In this document: in pieces, positions 1 to 6,850 of the stretch
Position numbering within the stretch: position 1 is the stretch's first letter
Layout of the letters: each line of letters begins with the position of its first letter
DNA from: Brevundimonas sp. UBA7635
GTDB lineage: Bacteria; Pseudomonadota; Alphaproteobacteria; Caulobacterales; Caulobacteraceae
Direction: 5' to 3'
Assembly: GCA_002483865.1 (NCBI GenBank)
Contig: DLIT01000046.1
Coordinates: 12,756 to 19,910 of the forward strand
DNA length: 7,155 nucleotides
Made by a program: the position numbers and the translations under genes
The notes under the pieces: generated by a model
The model's database searches: none
Told to the model about the DNA's origin: nothing
What the model saw: the letters and a program-made list of their open reading frames with translations, nothing else

Positions 1-1620
1 CAGTTCGTCGAAGGTGGCATCACCCTGCCCGAGTCCAAGGGCGGGGCCAGCTGGATCGACAAGGACACCCTGCTGATCTCGCGCGATTTCGGTGAAGGCT
101 CGCTGACCGATTCCGGCTATCCGCGCACTGTGCGCCTGCTGAAGCGCGGCCAGAGTGTGGACCAGGCCGTCGAGGTTTTTGCGGGGGAGCAGGCTGACGT
201 CTCGGTTTCCGGCTTTACCCTGCGCGACGCCGATGGCGTGGTTCAGGCGGTACTGTTGAACCGGGGCCTCAACTTCTATGAGAGCGAAACCTGGCTATTG
301 CGCGAGGATGGCTCGAAGGTCCAGCTGCCGCTGCCGCTCAAGGGCGGGATCTCCGGCCTGGTCGATGGCCAGCTGGTCGTCACGACGGACCAGGACTGGA
401 CCGCGCCTTCGGGGCAGGTGTTCAAGACCGGCGACGTCCTGGCCTATGATCTCAAGGCCTGGCTGGCAGATCCGACCGTCCCGGCCCAACTGGTCATTCG
501 TCCTGGCGAGCGGGAGGCGGTCGAGGCCGTGCGGGTCACGCGCAACACCCTGGTGGTGGCCCTTTATGAAAACGTGCGCGGTTCGGTCTATGTCTATCGG
601 CCCAACCCGGCCGGGGAATGGGCCCGCACGCGGCTTGACCTGCCGCAAAACGTGACCGTGGGCCTGGGTTCGGCCTCGGACCAGGATGACCGTATCTTTG
701 TCAGTGTCGCAGGCTATCTGAACCCGTCCAGCCTCTATCTGGCCGATGCCGCGACCGGCGAGCTGAGCCTGGCCAAGTCGCTGCCAGCCAAGTTCGATAC
801 CACCGGCATGACGGTCGAGCAGTTCGAGGCCCGCAGCGCCGATGGCACCCTGATCCCCTATTTCGTCGTCCACCGTGAGGCCATGCCGCTGGATGGCTCT
901 AATCCGACCCTGCTCTATGGCTATGGCGGCTTCCAATCGTCGCTGCTGCCGAGCTATTCGGCCACGGTCGGCAAGCTGTGGCTGGAGCGAGGCGGCGTCT
1001 ACGTCGTCGCCAATACGCGCGGCGGCGGCGAGTTCGGACCCCGGTGGCATCAGGCGGCCCAACAGGAAAACCGCCAGCGCGCTCATGAAGACTTCCAGGC
1101 CGTGGCTCAGGACCTGATCACGCGTGGCATTACCTCGCAGCCGCACCTGGGCATCATGGGCGGTTCGCAGGGCGGCCTGTTCATGGGGGCCATGCTGACC
1201 CAGCGCCCGGACCTGATCAACGCGGCCGTGATCCAGGTCCCGCTGTTCGACATGCTGCGTTTCCACAAGCTGCTGGCCGGCGCCAGCTGGATCGGTGAAT
1301 ACGGCAACCCCGACATCCCCGAGCAGCGCGTCTGGATCGAGGCCTACTCGCCCTACCAGAAGCTGGCTGCGGGCCAGCCCTATCCGGAAGTCTTCATCCA
1401 TACCTCGACCAAGGATGACCGCGTCCACCCCGGCCATGCCCGCAAGGCAGCCGCCCGCCTGGAAGCCCTGGGCTATCCGGTCCTGTTCTACGAGAACACC
1501 GATGGTGGCCACGCGGCCGGGGCCAACCTGCGCGAGACGGCGCGTCGTCTGGCGCTTGAATACACCTATCTGTCGCGTCGCCTGATGACGCGCCCGGATC
1601 GGGACCAGACCCAGGACTGA
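1..1620 (+). CDS. Prolyl oligopeptidase family serine peptidase (S9A), 5'-truncated by window edge
   Basis: The reading frame is open from base 1 and ends at the TGA at 1618-1620, giving 539 residues without a start. A GTG at 130 is in frame, but residues before it already align with the paralogue downstream (for example the TLLI..DFG and ..SGYP stretches), so the gene begins upstream; about 206 N-terminal residues are missing by that alignment. The first part is beta-propeller; the alpha/beta-hydrolase domain follows from about window residue 300. Visible catalytic residues are Ser389 in GGSQGG, Asp472 in KDDRVHPGH and His504 in DGGHAAG. By family knowledge, Tyr308 and Phe311 (YGGF), Trp430, Tyr434 and Arg474 correspond to the oxyanion, proline-pocket and substrate-binding residues of porcine POP. 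It should hydrolyse short peptides after proline, probably in the envelope like its neighbour, but the N terminus that would show a signal is not in view. The nucleophile elbow has Gln after Ser where POP has Asn. The family is certain; exact substrate is not. Confidence 0.93.
   Translation, partial: QFVEGGITLPESKGGASWIDKDTLLISRDFGEGSLTDSGYPRTVRLLKRGQSVDQAVEVFAGEQADVSVSGFTLRDADGVVQAVLLNRGLNFYESETWLLREDGSKVQLPLPLKGGISGLVDGQLVVTTDQDWTAPSGQVFKTGDVLAYDLKAWLADPTVPAQLVIRPGEREAVEAVRVTRNTLVVALYENVRGSVYVYRPNPAGEWARTRLDLPQNVTVGLGSASDQDDRIFVSVAGYLNPSSLYLADAATGELSLAKSLPAKFDTTGMTVEQFEARSADGTLIPYFVVHREAMPLDGSNPTLLYGYGGFQSSLLPSYSATVGKLWLERGGVYVVANTRGGGEFGPRWHQAAQQENRQRAHEDFQAVAQDLITRGITSQPHLGIMGGSQGGLFMGAMLTQRPDLINAAVIQVPLFDMLRFHKLLAGASWIGEYGNPDIPEQRVWIEAYSPYQKLAAGQPYPEVFIHTSTKDDRVHPGHARKAAARLEALGYPVLFYENTDGGHAAGANLRETARRLALEYTYLSRRLMTRPDRDQTQD
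1413..1446 (+). repeat. 34-bp perfect direct repeat, copy 1 (inside first S9 gene)
   Basis: These bases are identical to 3805-3838 in the second peptidase gene. They encode DDRVHPGHARK, the segment carrying the catalytic Asp and the conserved Arg. All eleven codons match, including third positions, although both flanks diverge. The spacing between copies is 2,392 bases. It arises from the tandem gene duplication and is not a mobile repeat. Confidence 0.8.
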
Positions 1621-1631
1621 TACCACTCGCC

Positions 1632-1662
1632 GCTCCCCCGTGCTGACACAGTGCGGGGGAGC
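1632..1662 (+). terminator. Strong stem-loop after the first peptidase gene, possible terminator
   Basis: Left arm 1632-1645 pairs with right arm 1649-1662 around a three-base loop (ACA). The outer nine pairs are perfect and GC-rich, followed by two G-T wobbles and three more Watson-Crick pairs, making 14 bp in all. It begins 11 bases after the stop codon, the usual place for a terminator or 3'-end stabilising hairpin. No T-tract follows (the next bases are CTGGCCTATG), so it is not a classical intrinsic terminator; an RNA-stabilising or weak terminating hairpin is equally possible. Confidence 0.55.
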
Positions 1663-1742
1663 TGGCCTATGAAATGCCACTGTTAATCCGGCCACCTGTT
1701 GGGGGGGCCTTCCGCCTCGCCCGTCGAGGGGATGTAGAAACC

Positions 1743-1746
1743 GGAG
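1743..1746 (+). promoter_or_regulatory. Shine-Dalgarno GGAG for the second peptidase gene
   Basis: GGAG lies 10 bases before the ATG at 1757. The spacer contains a run of six T (1749-1754). It supports the ATG at 1757, which is also the start that gives a complete lipoprotein signal sequence. The spacing is slightly long. Confidence 0.55.
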
Positions 1747-1756
1747 CCTTTTTTCG

Positions 1757-3985
1757 ATGCGTCATCTTCTTTTGTCTGTAGCCCTTCCGGCTGTGATCCT
1801 CGGCGGCTGCGCCGCCACCGTCCAGGGCGAGACCGGCCAGGCTGGAGTCTCGGGCACCGCCTCCACCTCGCCTCTGGTGAACCCGGCCCTGGCCCCTCAC
1901 TTCCCCCGCGATCTGTCGCCGGCTGGCGTCGCCGCTGCCGACGACCATCTGGCCCTGGAAGAGGTTCAGGGGGCCGAGGCCATGGCCTTCGTCCGCGCCT
2001 CCAATGACAAGGCCTTGGCGGCCCTGACCACAGATCCTCGCTACGAGACCTTCCGCGCCCAGGCCGAAGCCATCCTGACCTCGACCGATCGCCTGCCGCG
2101 CGTCAGTTTCCTGGGCGATGGCGTCAGCAACTTCTGGCAGGACGGCACCAACCCCAAGGGTATCTGGCGGCGCACCACGCTCGAAAGCTACCGCACCGCC
2201 GCACCCCGGTGGGAAACCCTGCTCGACATCGATGCCCTGTCCAGGGCCGAGGGCCGCGACTGGGTCTTCAAGGGTGCCAACTGCCTTGCCCCTGAGGAGA
2301 CCCGCTGCCTGATCAGCCTGTCCGACGGCGGAAAGGACGCCGTGGTGGTGCGCGAGTTCGACCTGACCACCAAGTCCTTCGTCAATGAAGGCTTCGTCCT
2401 GCCCGAAGGCAAGCACCGCGTCTCGTGGCTGGATGCCGACACCCTGCTGATCGCCACCGACTTCGGTTCAGGCACCATGACCGAGTCTGGCTATCCCTTC
2501 ATCGTCAAGGCGATGAAGCGCGGCCACCCGCTAGGTCACGCCACCGAAATCTTCCGGGGTGAAATCGGCGATGGCGGCTATGGCGTCTCCCCGCGCGTCC
2601 TGCGCGACGCCAATGGCGTGGTCGAGGCCGTCCTGTTCAGCCGCCCGCTCGATACCTTCCGGGGCGAGACCTATGCCCTCGGCACTGATGGCAAGCCCTA
2701 CAAACTGGCCCTGCCGGAACGGGTCGGCATCTCGGGTATGCTCAAGGGTAATCTGATCCTGTCGCCGGATGAGGACTGGACCTTCGATGGCCAGACCTAT
2801 GCCGCAGGCTCGCTCCTGTCGGTGCCGCTCGCCACCTTGGGTCAGGCGCGTGATGGCGTGGCCCTGAACCGTGCGTCCGTCGAGATCTTCACCCCGAGCC
2901 CGCGCCAATCCCTGCAAGGCGTCTCGGTACTGGCCGACAGCCTCGTCGTGGGCATTGCCGACAATGTCGTCGGCACCCTGACCCGTTATACGCCCAGCGC
3001 GGACGGTGGATGGAGCGCCACCGCCATTGAAGTTCCCGCCAACAGTGATGTCTCCCTGGGCGACAGCTCCAAGTCGACGGGGCAATACTTCGTCGCGACC
3101 CAAGGCTTCCTGACCCCGCCCTCGCTCAGTCTCGGCACGGCCACCTCGAACCAGATAACCGTGCTCAAGTCGGCGGCAGCCAAGTTCGACGCCTCGACCC
3201 ATGTCGTCGAACAGTTCGAAGCCATCTCGGCTGACGGCACCAGGGTGCCCTATTTCATCACCCGCCCGCGTGATCTGGCCATGGACGGCAAGGCCCCCAC
3301 GGTCATGCTCGGTTATGGTGGGTTCCAGATCAGCCTCAACCCGGCCTACAAGCCGGAGATGGGCAAGCTGTGGCTGGAAAATGGCGGCGTCTTCGTTCAG
3401 GCCAATATCCGTGGCGGCGGAGAGTTCGGCCCCGGCTGGCACCAGGCCGCCCTGAAGGAAAACCGCCAGCGCGCCTTCGACGACTTCGCCGCTGTGGCCG
3501 AAGACCTGATGAAGCGCGGCATCACCTCTGCGCCTCACATGGGCATCTATGGCCGCTCCAATGGCGGGGTCCTGACCTCGGTATCGATGACGCAGCGTCC
3601 GGACCTGTTCAACGCCGTGGTGATCGAAAGCCCGCTGGTCGATATGATGCGCTACCCGGAACTTCCGGCTGGTGCCTCGTGGATGGGTGAATATGGCGAT
3701 CCGCGTACGCCTGAGGACGCCGCCTATATCTCGCAATACTCGGCCTACCAGCTGCTGCGCCCGGACGTGAAATATCCGCGCGCCTACATCACCACCAACA
3801 CCATGGATGACCGCGTCCACCCCGGCCATGCCCGCAAGTATGCGGCGCGTCTGGGTGCCATGGGCCACGACCACCTCTATTTCGAGGATACGGCCGGTGG
3901 CCACTCCAATGATGCGGATCCGGTGGCCAATGCCCGCCGCTGGGCGCGCCATTATGTCTATCTGTCGCAACAGCTGATGGACTGA
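1757..3985 (+). CDS. Prolyl oligopeptidase family serine peptidase (S9A), predicted lipoprotein
   Basis: A complete 742-residue protein, near the usual length of about 700 for prolyl oligopeptidases plus an export signal. Residues 1-18 form a lipoprotein signal: one Arg and a His, a hydrophobic core, then the lipobox LGGC with Cys18 as the lipidated residue. Ala follows the Cys, which fits outer-membrane sorting. An N-terminal POP segment (about 50-85, DDHLALEEVQG) leads into the beta-propeller (about 90-460), then the alpha/beta-hydrolase domain (about 490-742). The triad is Ser601 (GRSNGG), Asp684 (MDDRVHPGH) and His716 (AGGHSND). Tyr520 and Phe523 (YGGF), Trp642, Tyr646 and Arg686 match the oxyanion, proline-pocket and substrate-contact residues known in porcine POP, so cleavage after proline in small peptides at the envelope is likely. 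It is a tandem paralogue of the gene ending at 1620, separated by 136 bases. The substrate is unknown; recycling or scavenging of peptides is an inference. Confidence 0.94.
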   Translation: MRHLLLSVALPAVILGGCAATVQGETGQAGVSGTASTSPLVNPALAPHFPRDLSPAGVAAADDHLALEEVQGAEAMAFVRASNDKALAALTTDPRYETFRAQAEAILTSTDRLPRVSFLGDGVSNFWQDGTNPKGIWRRTTLESYRTAAPRWETLLDIDALSRAEGRDWVFKGANCLAPEETRCLISLSDGGKDAVVVREFDLTTKSFVNEGFVLPEGKHRVSWLDADTLLIATDFGSGTMTESGYPFIVKAMKRGHPLGHATEIFRGEIGDGGYGVSPRVLRDANGVVEAVLFSRPLDTFRGETYALGTDGKPYKLALPERVGISGMLKGNLILSPDEDWTFDGQTYAAGSLLSVPLATLGQARDGVALNRASVEIFTPSPRQSLQGVSVLADSLVVGIADNVVGTLTRYTPSADGGWSATAIEVPANSDVSLGDSSKSTGQYFVATQGFLTPPSLSLGTATSNQITVLKSAAAKFDASTHVVEQFEAISADGTRVPYFITRPRDLAMDGKAPTVMLGYGGFQISLNPAYKPEMGKLWLENGGVFVQANIRGGGEFGPGWHQAALKENRQRAFDDFAAVAEDLMKRGITSAPHMGIYGRSNGGVLTSVSMTQRPDLFNAVVIESPLVDMMRYPELPAGASWMGEYGDPRTPEDAAYISQYSAYQLLRPDVKYPRAYITTNTMDDRVHPGHARKYAARLGAMGHDHLYFEDTAGGHSNDADPVANARRWARHYVYLSQQLMD
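3805..3838 (+). repeat. 34-bp perfect direct repeat, copy 2 (inside second S9 gene)
   Basis: The second copy of the block at 1413-1446, in the same orientation and at the homologous place in the protein (Asp684 region). A shorter identical stretch of 19 bases covers the ENRQRA coding segment in both genes (around 1067 and 3459), so several short identical blocks punctuate otherwise diverged paralogues. Confidence 0.8.
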
Positions 3986-4055
3986 AGCGCTTGGTGCATC
4001 GTCGCTCACGGTTTTATGAGCAGCATCTGGCGTCACAGGCGCTAGGCTTTGCGTC

Positions 4056-4820
4056 ATGAGACCTGATGGTGCACTCCGGCTGGCTATGGTGGTGACGGCG
4101 GCGGTGGGCCTGGCCCTGCCCCCCGTCGCCCTGCCCTCCGCCAGCCTGGCGTCGTCTCGCAGTGGGGCAGCCCGTCCGGTCGTGATCGAGCTGTTCACGG
4201 CCCAGGGCTGCGCGGGCTGCCCTGAAGCCAACCGCACGCTGGAAGGCCTGGCCGATGCCCCCGATGTCATCGTCCTGACCTATGGCGTCAACTACTGGGA
4301 TTATCTGGGCTGGTCCGACACCTTTGCCCGGCCAGAGTTTGCTGCCCGCCACCACGCCTATCGCCAGTCGTTGAAGCTGAGGGATGTCTCGACCCCCCAG
4401 GTGGTGATCGATGGGCGCAGGCAAGTGTCGGGCACCAATACGCCCGCGCTCAGGGCCGCAATCGATGCCGGAGCTTCCGAGCGGGCCTGGCCGCCCGAGA
4501 TCGAGTTCCGTGAGACCGGTGACCGGGTCGGCATAGGTTCGGGACGCCCGCCGCCCGGCGGTGCCGAGGTCATGGCGGTGCACTATAAGCCCGGCCTTCA
4601 GACGGTTGATGTGAGATCAGGCGACAATCGGGGACAATCAGTCCGTCACGTCAATGTTGTCCGACAGGTCTACCGCTTGGGAGACTGGGACGGCCGGCCT
4701 GCACTTTATGAACTTCCTGCCAATTCTTCTTCACAAGACAAGGTCGTAGTCCTTGTCCAGGGCAAGTCTGACCGACGTATCATTTCCGCCGCGCGCCAAT
4801 CGGAACCGGCGCGCGATTGA
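4056..4820 (+). CDS. DUF1223 family protein, secreted, thioredoxin-like fold
   Basis: A 254-residue protein. Residues 1-32 look like a Sec signal peptide: Arg2 and Arg8, a hydrophobic stretch from Leu9 to about Ala25, and a likely cleavage after about Ala32. The mature part opens with VVIELFTAQGCAGCPEAN, the hallmark of DUF1223 (PF06764), a thioredoxin-fold family. Cys52 and Cys55 form the CxxC motif, and Pro114 in STPQVVIDG sits where thioredoxin folds carry a cis-proline. Other family features are YGVNYWDYLGWSDTFA and the VSGTN segment. A periplasmic thiol/disulfide or metal-related role is plausible but no function is established for the family. The start codon is uncertain: the ATG at 4056 has only a weak TAGG (4043-4046) upstream, and an in-frame ATG at 4086 would shorten the signal's N-region while keeping its core. 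It follows the peptidase gene by 70 bases and has no evident functional tie to it. Confidence 0.88.
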   Translation: MRPDGALRLAMVVTAAVGLALPPVALPSASLASSRSGAARPVVIELFTAQGCAGCPEANRTLEGLADAPDVIVLTYGVNYWDYLGWSDTFARPEFAARHHAYRQSLKLRDVSTPQVVIDGRRQVSGTNTPALRAAIDAGASERAWPPEIEFRETGDRVGIGSGRPPPGGAEVMAVHYKPGLQTVDVRSGDNRGQSVRHVNVVRQVYRLGDWDGRPALYELPANSSSQDKVVVLVQGKSDRRIISAARQSEPARD

Positions 4821-4843
4821 ACCGCTGACGGAAAGGGTCTAAA
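4817..4843 (+). promoter_or_regulatory. Candidate housekeeping promoter for kup
   Basis: A TTGAAC hexamer at 4817-4822, overlapping the stop codon of the DUF1223 gene, is followed after 15 bases by TCTAAA at 4838-4843. This is four of six matches to the sigma-70 -10 box and a partial match to the Caulobacter-type GCTANAWC element, whose spacers are shorter than in E. coli. Transcription would start near 4850, leaving a leader of about 40 bases before the kup ATG. Judged by eye only. Confidence 0.3.
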
Positions 4844-4880
4844 GGCCCGCCGCTCTTGGTGGGTGCGCGCCGCGTGACCC

Positions 4881-4885
4881 GGAGG
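4881..4885 (+). promoter_or_regulatory. Shine-Dalgarno GGAGG deciding the kup start
   Basis: A full GGAGG sits six bases before the ATG at 4892, an ideal spacing. The open frame extends upstream to a TTG at 4856, but nothing resembling a ribosome binding site precedes that codon at a good distance, and the twelve extra residues would be Arg-rich and encoded by the leader itself. Confidence 0.85.
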
Positions 4886-4891
4886 TTTTCT

Positions 4892-6850
4892 ATGGCTGGG
4901 GATCAACCCCGCGGCGACACTCCCCTGTCGGCCGCAAAAGCTTCTCTGACATCGGGCAACTCTGGGACTCCCCCCTCCGATCCCCGGAGCAAGGCGGGGC
5001 AGCGCGCCCTGCTGATCGGGGCCATCGGGGTCGTGTTCGGCGACATCGGCACCAGCCCGATCTATGCCCTGCGCGAGGCGATCGGCCATGCCCAGCGCGG
5101 CTTCAGCCCCGAGCAGGCGGTCTTTGGCGTGGTCTCCCTGGCCTTCTGGGCCCTGATGATCGTGGTGACGCTCAAATATGTCGCCTTCCTGATGCGGGCC
5201 GACAACAAGGGCGAGGGCGGGGCCCTGTCCCTGATGGCCCTGGCCCAGAATGCCCTGGGCAAGCGCAGTGCCTGGCTGTTTGTCCTGGGCGTGTGCGGGG
5301 CGGCGCTCTTCTATGCCGACGGGGTGATCACCCCGGCCATCTCGGTCCTGTCGGCGGTCGAGGGCCTGCGCGGTGCGCCGGGCATCGGCAGCGCCATCAA
5401 TCCCTTCATCATCCCGATCGCGGCGGTCATCCTGATCGGTGTCTTCGTCGTCCAGTCCCGGGGCACCGGCGGCCTGGCCCGGTTCTTTGGCCCCATCACC
5501 CTGGTCTGGTTCGCCAGCCTGGGCCTTCTGGGCCTGTTCCACATCTTTGACGACCTCTCGATCCTGACGGCCCTGTCGCCGCACCATGCCCTGCTCATGC
5601 TGGCGGCCAACCCGGTGCTGGGCTTCGTCATCCTGGGCAGCGTCTTCCTGGCCGTGACGGGGGCCGAGGCCCTCTATGCCGACATGGGCCATTTCGGGAA
5701 GTCGCCGATCCGCCGGGGCTGGCTGTTCATCGTCCTGCCCTGCCTGACGCTGAACTACCTGGGGCAAGGGGCCTTCCTGCTGGCCCATCCGACGGCGCTG
5801 GACAATCCGTTCTGGAACATGGTGCCGCAGCTGATCTACTGGCCCCTGCTGCTGCTGGCGACGGCCGCGACGGTGATCGCCAGCCAGGCCGTGATCACCG
5901 GGGCCTTCTCGGTGACCCAGCAGGCGGTCCAGCTTGGCCTCTTGCCCCGTCTCGACATCCGCAACACCTCAGAGACCGAGGCGGGCCAGATCTATGTCCC
6001 CGCCATCAACGGCCTGCTGCTGGTGGGCGTGCTCTTCCTGCTGGTGACCTTCCAGAACACCCACAACCTGACCGCCGCCTATGGCGTGGCGGTGACGGGG
6101 GTCATGTTCGTCAACACCCTGATGGCCTTTACCCTGGTGCGGAACCTGTGGAAGTGGCCGCTGTGGCTGGCGCTGCTCGTTCTGGTGCCGATGGGCTTCG
6201 TCGACGTCGTCTTCCTCAGCTCCAACCTGCTCAAGGTGCCCGACGGGGCCTGGATGCCGCTGCTGATGGGTGGCCTGATCGTGGTGCTGATGTGGACCTG
6301 GGTCCGGGGCACGCAGATCCTGGGCGAAAAGACCCGCCGTGACAGCCTGCCGCTGACGGACCTGATCGAGATGCTGCGCGCCCGTCCGCCTCACCGGGCC
6401 CCGGGTACCGCCATCTTCCTGACTTCGGACGCCGAGGTGGCCCCGGTCGCCCTGATGCACAACCTCAAGCACAACAAGGTGCTGCACGAGAAGAACATCA
6501 TCCTGACCGTCCATACCTCGGATCGCCCGCGGGTGTCCGAGCACCAGCGGGTGTCGATGGAGCCTATCTCGGAGGACTTCAAACGGCTGACCATTACCTA
6601 CGGCTATATGGAGAGCCCCAATGTGCCCCGTGCCCTGGGCCTGTGCCGCAAGCAGGGGCTGAAGTTCGATATCATGTCGACGAGCTTCTTCCTGGGCCGC
6701 CGGTCGGTTATACCTTCGGCCCGTCAGGGTATGCCGCTGTGGCAGGATCGCCTGTTCATCTTCCTGATGCGCAATGCGGCCAATCCGACTGACTTCTTCC
6801 ATATCCCGCCGGGCCGTGTGGTCGAGCTGGGCACACAGGTTTCCGTATGA
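4892..6850 (+). CDS. kup: Kup low-affinity potassium/proton symporter
   Basis: This is a 652-residue inner-membrane K+ uptake protein of the KUP/HAK/KT family; E. coli Kup has 622, and the excess is mostly a hydrophilic N-terminal tail of about 38 residues. Family signatures are in order: GDIGTSPIYAL (50-60), ADGVITPAISVLSAVEGL (142-159), GTGGLARFFGP and GAEALYADMGHFGKSP (around 257-272), then NYLGQGA. Acidic residues Asp51, Glu157 and Glu259 sit in the segments thought to couple K+ to H+ in E. coli Kup. About twelve hydrophobic segments end near residue 470, followed by a cytoplasmic C-terminal domain finishing in the typical VELGTQVSV. The gene is intact. It starts 71 bases after the DUF1223 gene, with its own strong ribosome binding site and perhaps its own promoter, and overlaps the next gene by four bases. 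Family identification is essentially certain; transport kinetics cannot be read from sequence. Confidence 0.98.
   Translation: MAGDQPRGDTPLSAAKASLTSGNSGTPPSDPRSKAGQRALLIGAIGVVFGDIGTSPIYALREAIGHAQRGFSPEQAVFGVVSLAFWALMIVVTLKYVAFLMRADNKGEGGALSLMALAQNALGKRSAWLFVLGVCGAALFYADGVITPAISVLSAVEGLRGAPGIGSAINPFIIPIAAVILIGVFVVQSRGTGGLARFFGPITLVWFASLGLLGLFHIFDDLSILTALSPHHALLMLAANPVLGFVILGSVFLAVTGAEALYADMGHFGKSPIRRGWLFIVLPCLTLNYLGQGAFLLAHPTALDNPFWNMVPQLIYWPLLLLATAATVIASQAVITGAFSVTQQAVQLGLLPRLDIRNTSETEAGQIYVPAINGLLLVGVLFLLVTFQNTHNLTAAYGVAVTGVMFVNTLMAFTLVRNLWKWPLWLALLVLVPMGFVDVVFLSSNLLKVPDGAWMPLLMGGLIVVLMWTWVRGTQILGEKTRRDSLPLTDLIEMLRARPPHRAPGTAIFLTSDAEVAPVALMHNLKHNKVLHEKNIILTVHTSDRPRVSEHQRVSMEPISEDFKRLTITYGYMESPNVPRALGLCRKQGLKFDIMSTSFFLGRRSVIPSARQGMPLWQDRLFIFLMRNAANPTDFFHIPPGRVVELGTQVSV

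Noticed and set aside
130..1620. GTG at 130 as the true start of the first peptidase
   Set aside because: The frame is open to base 1 and the residues before 130 align with the paralogue, so the protein continues upstream.
1699..1738. Promoter before the second peptidase gene (TTGGGG at 1699, TGTAGA at 1733)
   Set aside because: The spacing of 28 bases is far too long and both boxes match poorly.
1701..1754. G7 (1701-1707) and T6 (1749-1754) runs as phase-variation tracts
   Set aside because: Both are short, lie outside coding sequence, and such lengths occur by chance in GC-rich intergenic DNA; no alternate frame would result.
1..3985. Lasso-peptide isopeptidase, since Caulobacterales lasso clusters carry S9-family enzymes
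   Set aside because: No precursor peptide, lasso cyclase, leader peptidase, TonB receptor or FecI/FecR gene is in view, and the proline-pocket residues look like ordinary POP. Genes upstream of the window could change this.
4004..4021. Hairpin GCTCA/TGAGC after the second peptidase gene
   Set aside because: Only five pairs with an eight-base loop and no T-tract after it; too weak to call a terminator.
4821..4891. Riboswitch in the kup leader (for example c-di-AMP sensing)
   Set aside because: The gap is only 71 bases, too short for the known c-di-AMP riboswitch, which is also mostly a Gram-positive element, and I see no conserved core.
295..6802. Long open frames on the - strand (295-1695, 2531-4270, 4706-5788, 5969-6802)
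   Set aside because: Each lies opposite a clearly identified gene, has a composition rich in Arg, Gly, His, Gln and Asp typical of antisense reading of GC-rich DNA, and shows no recognisable domain.
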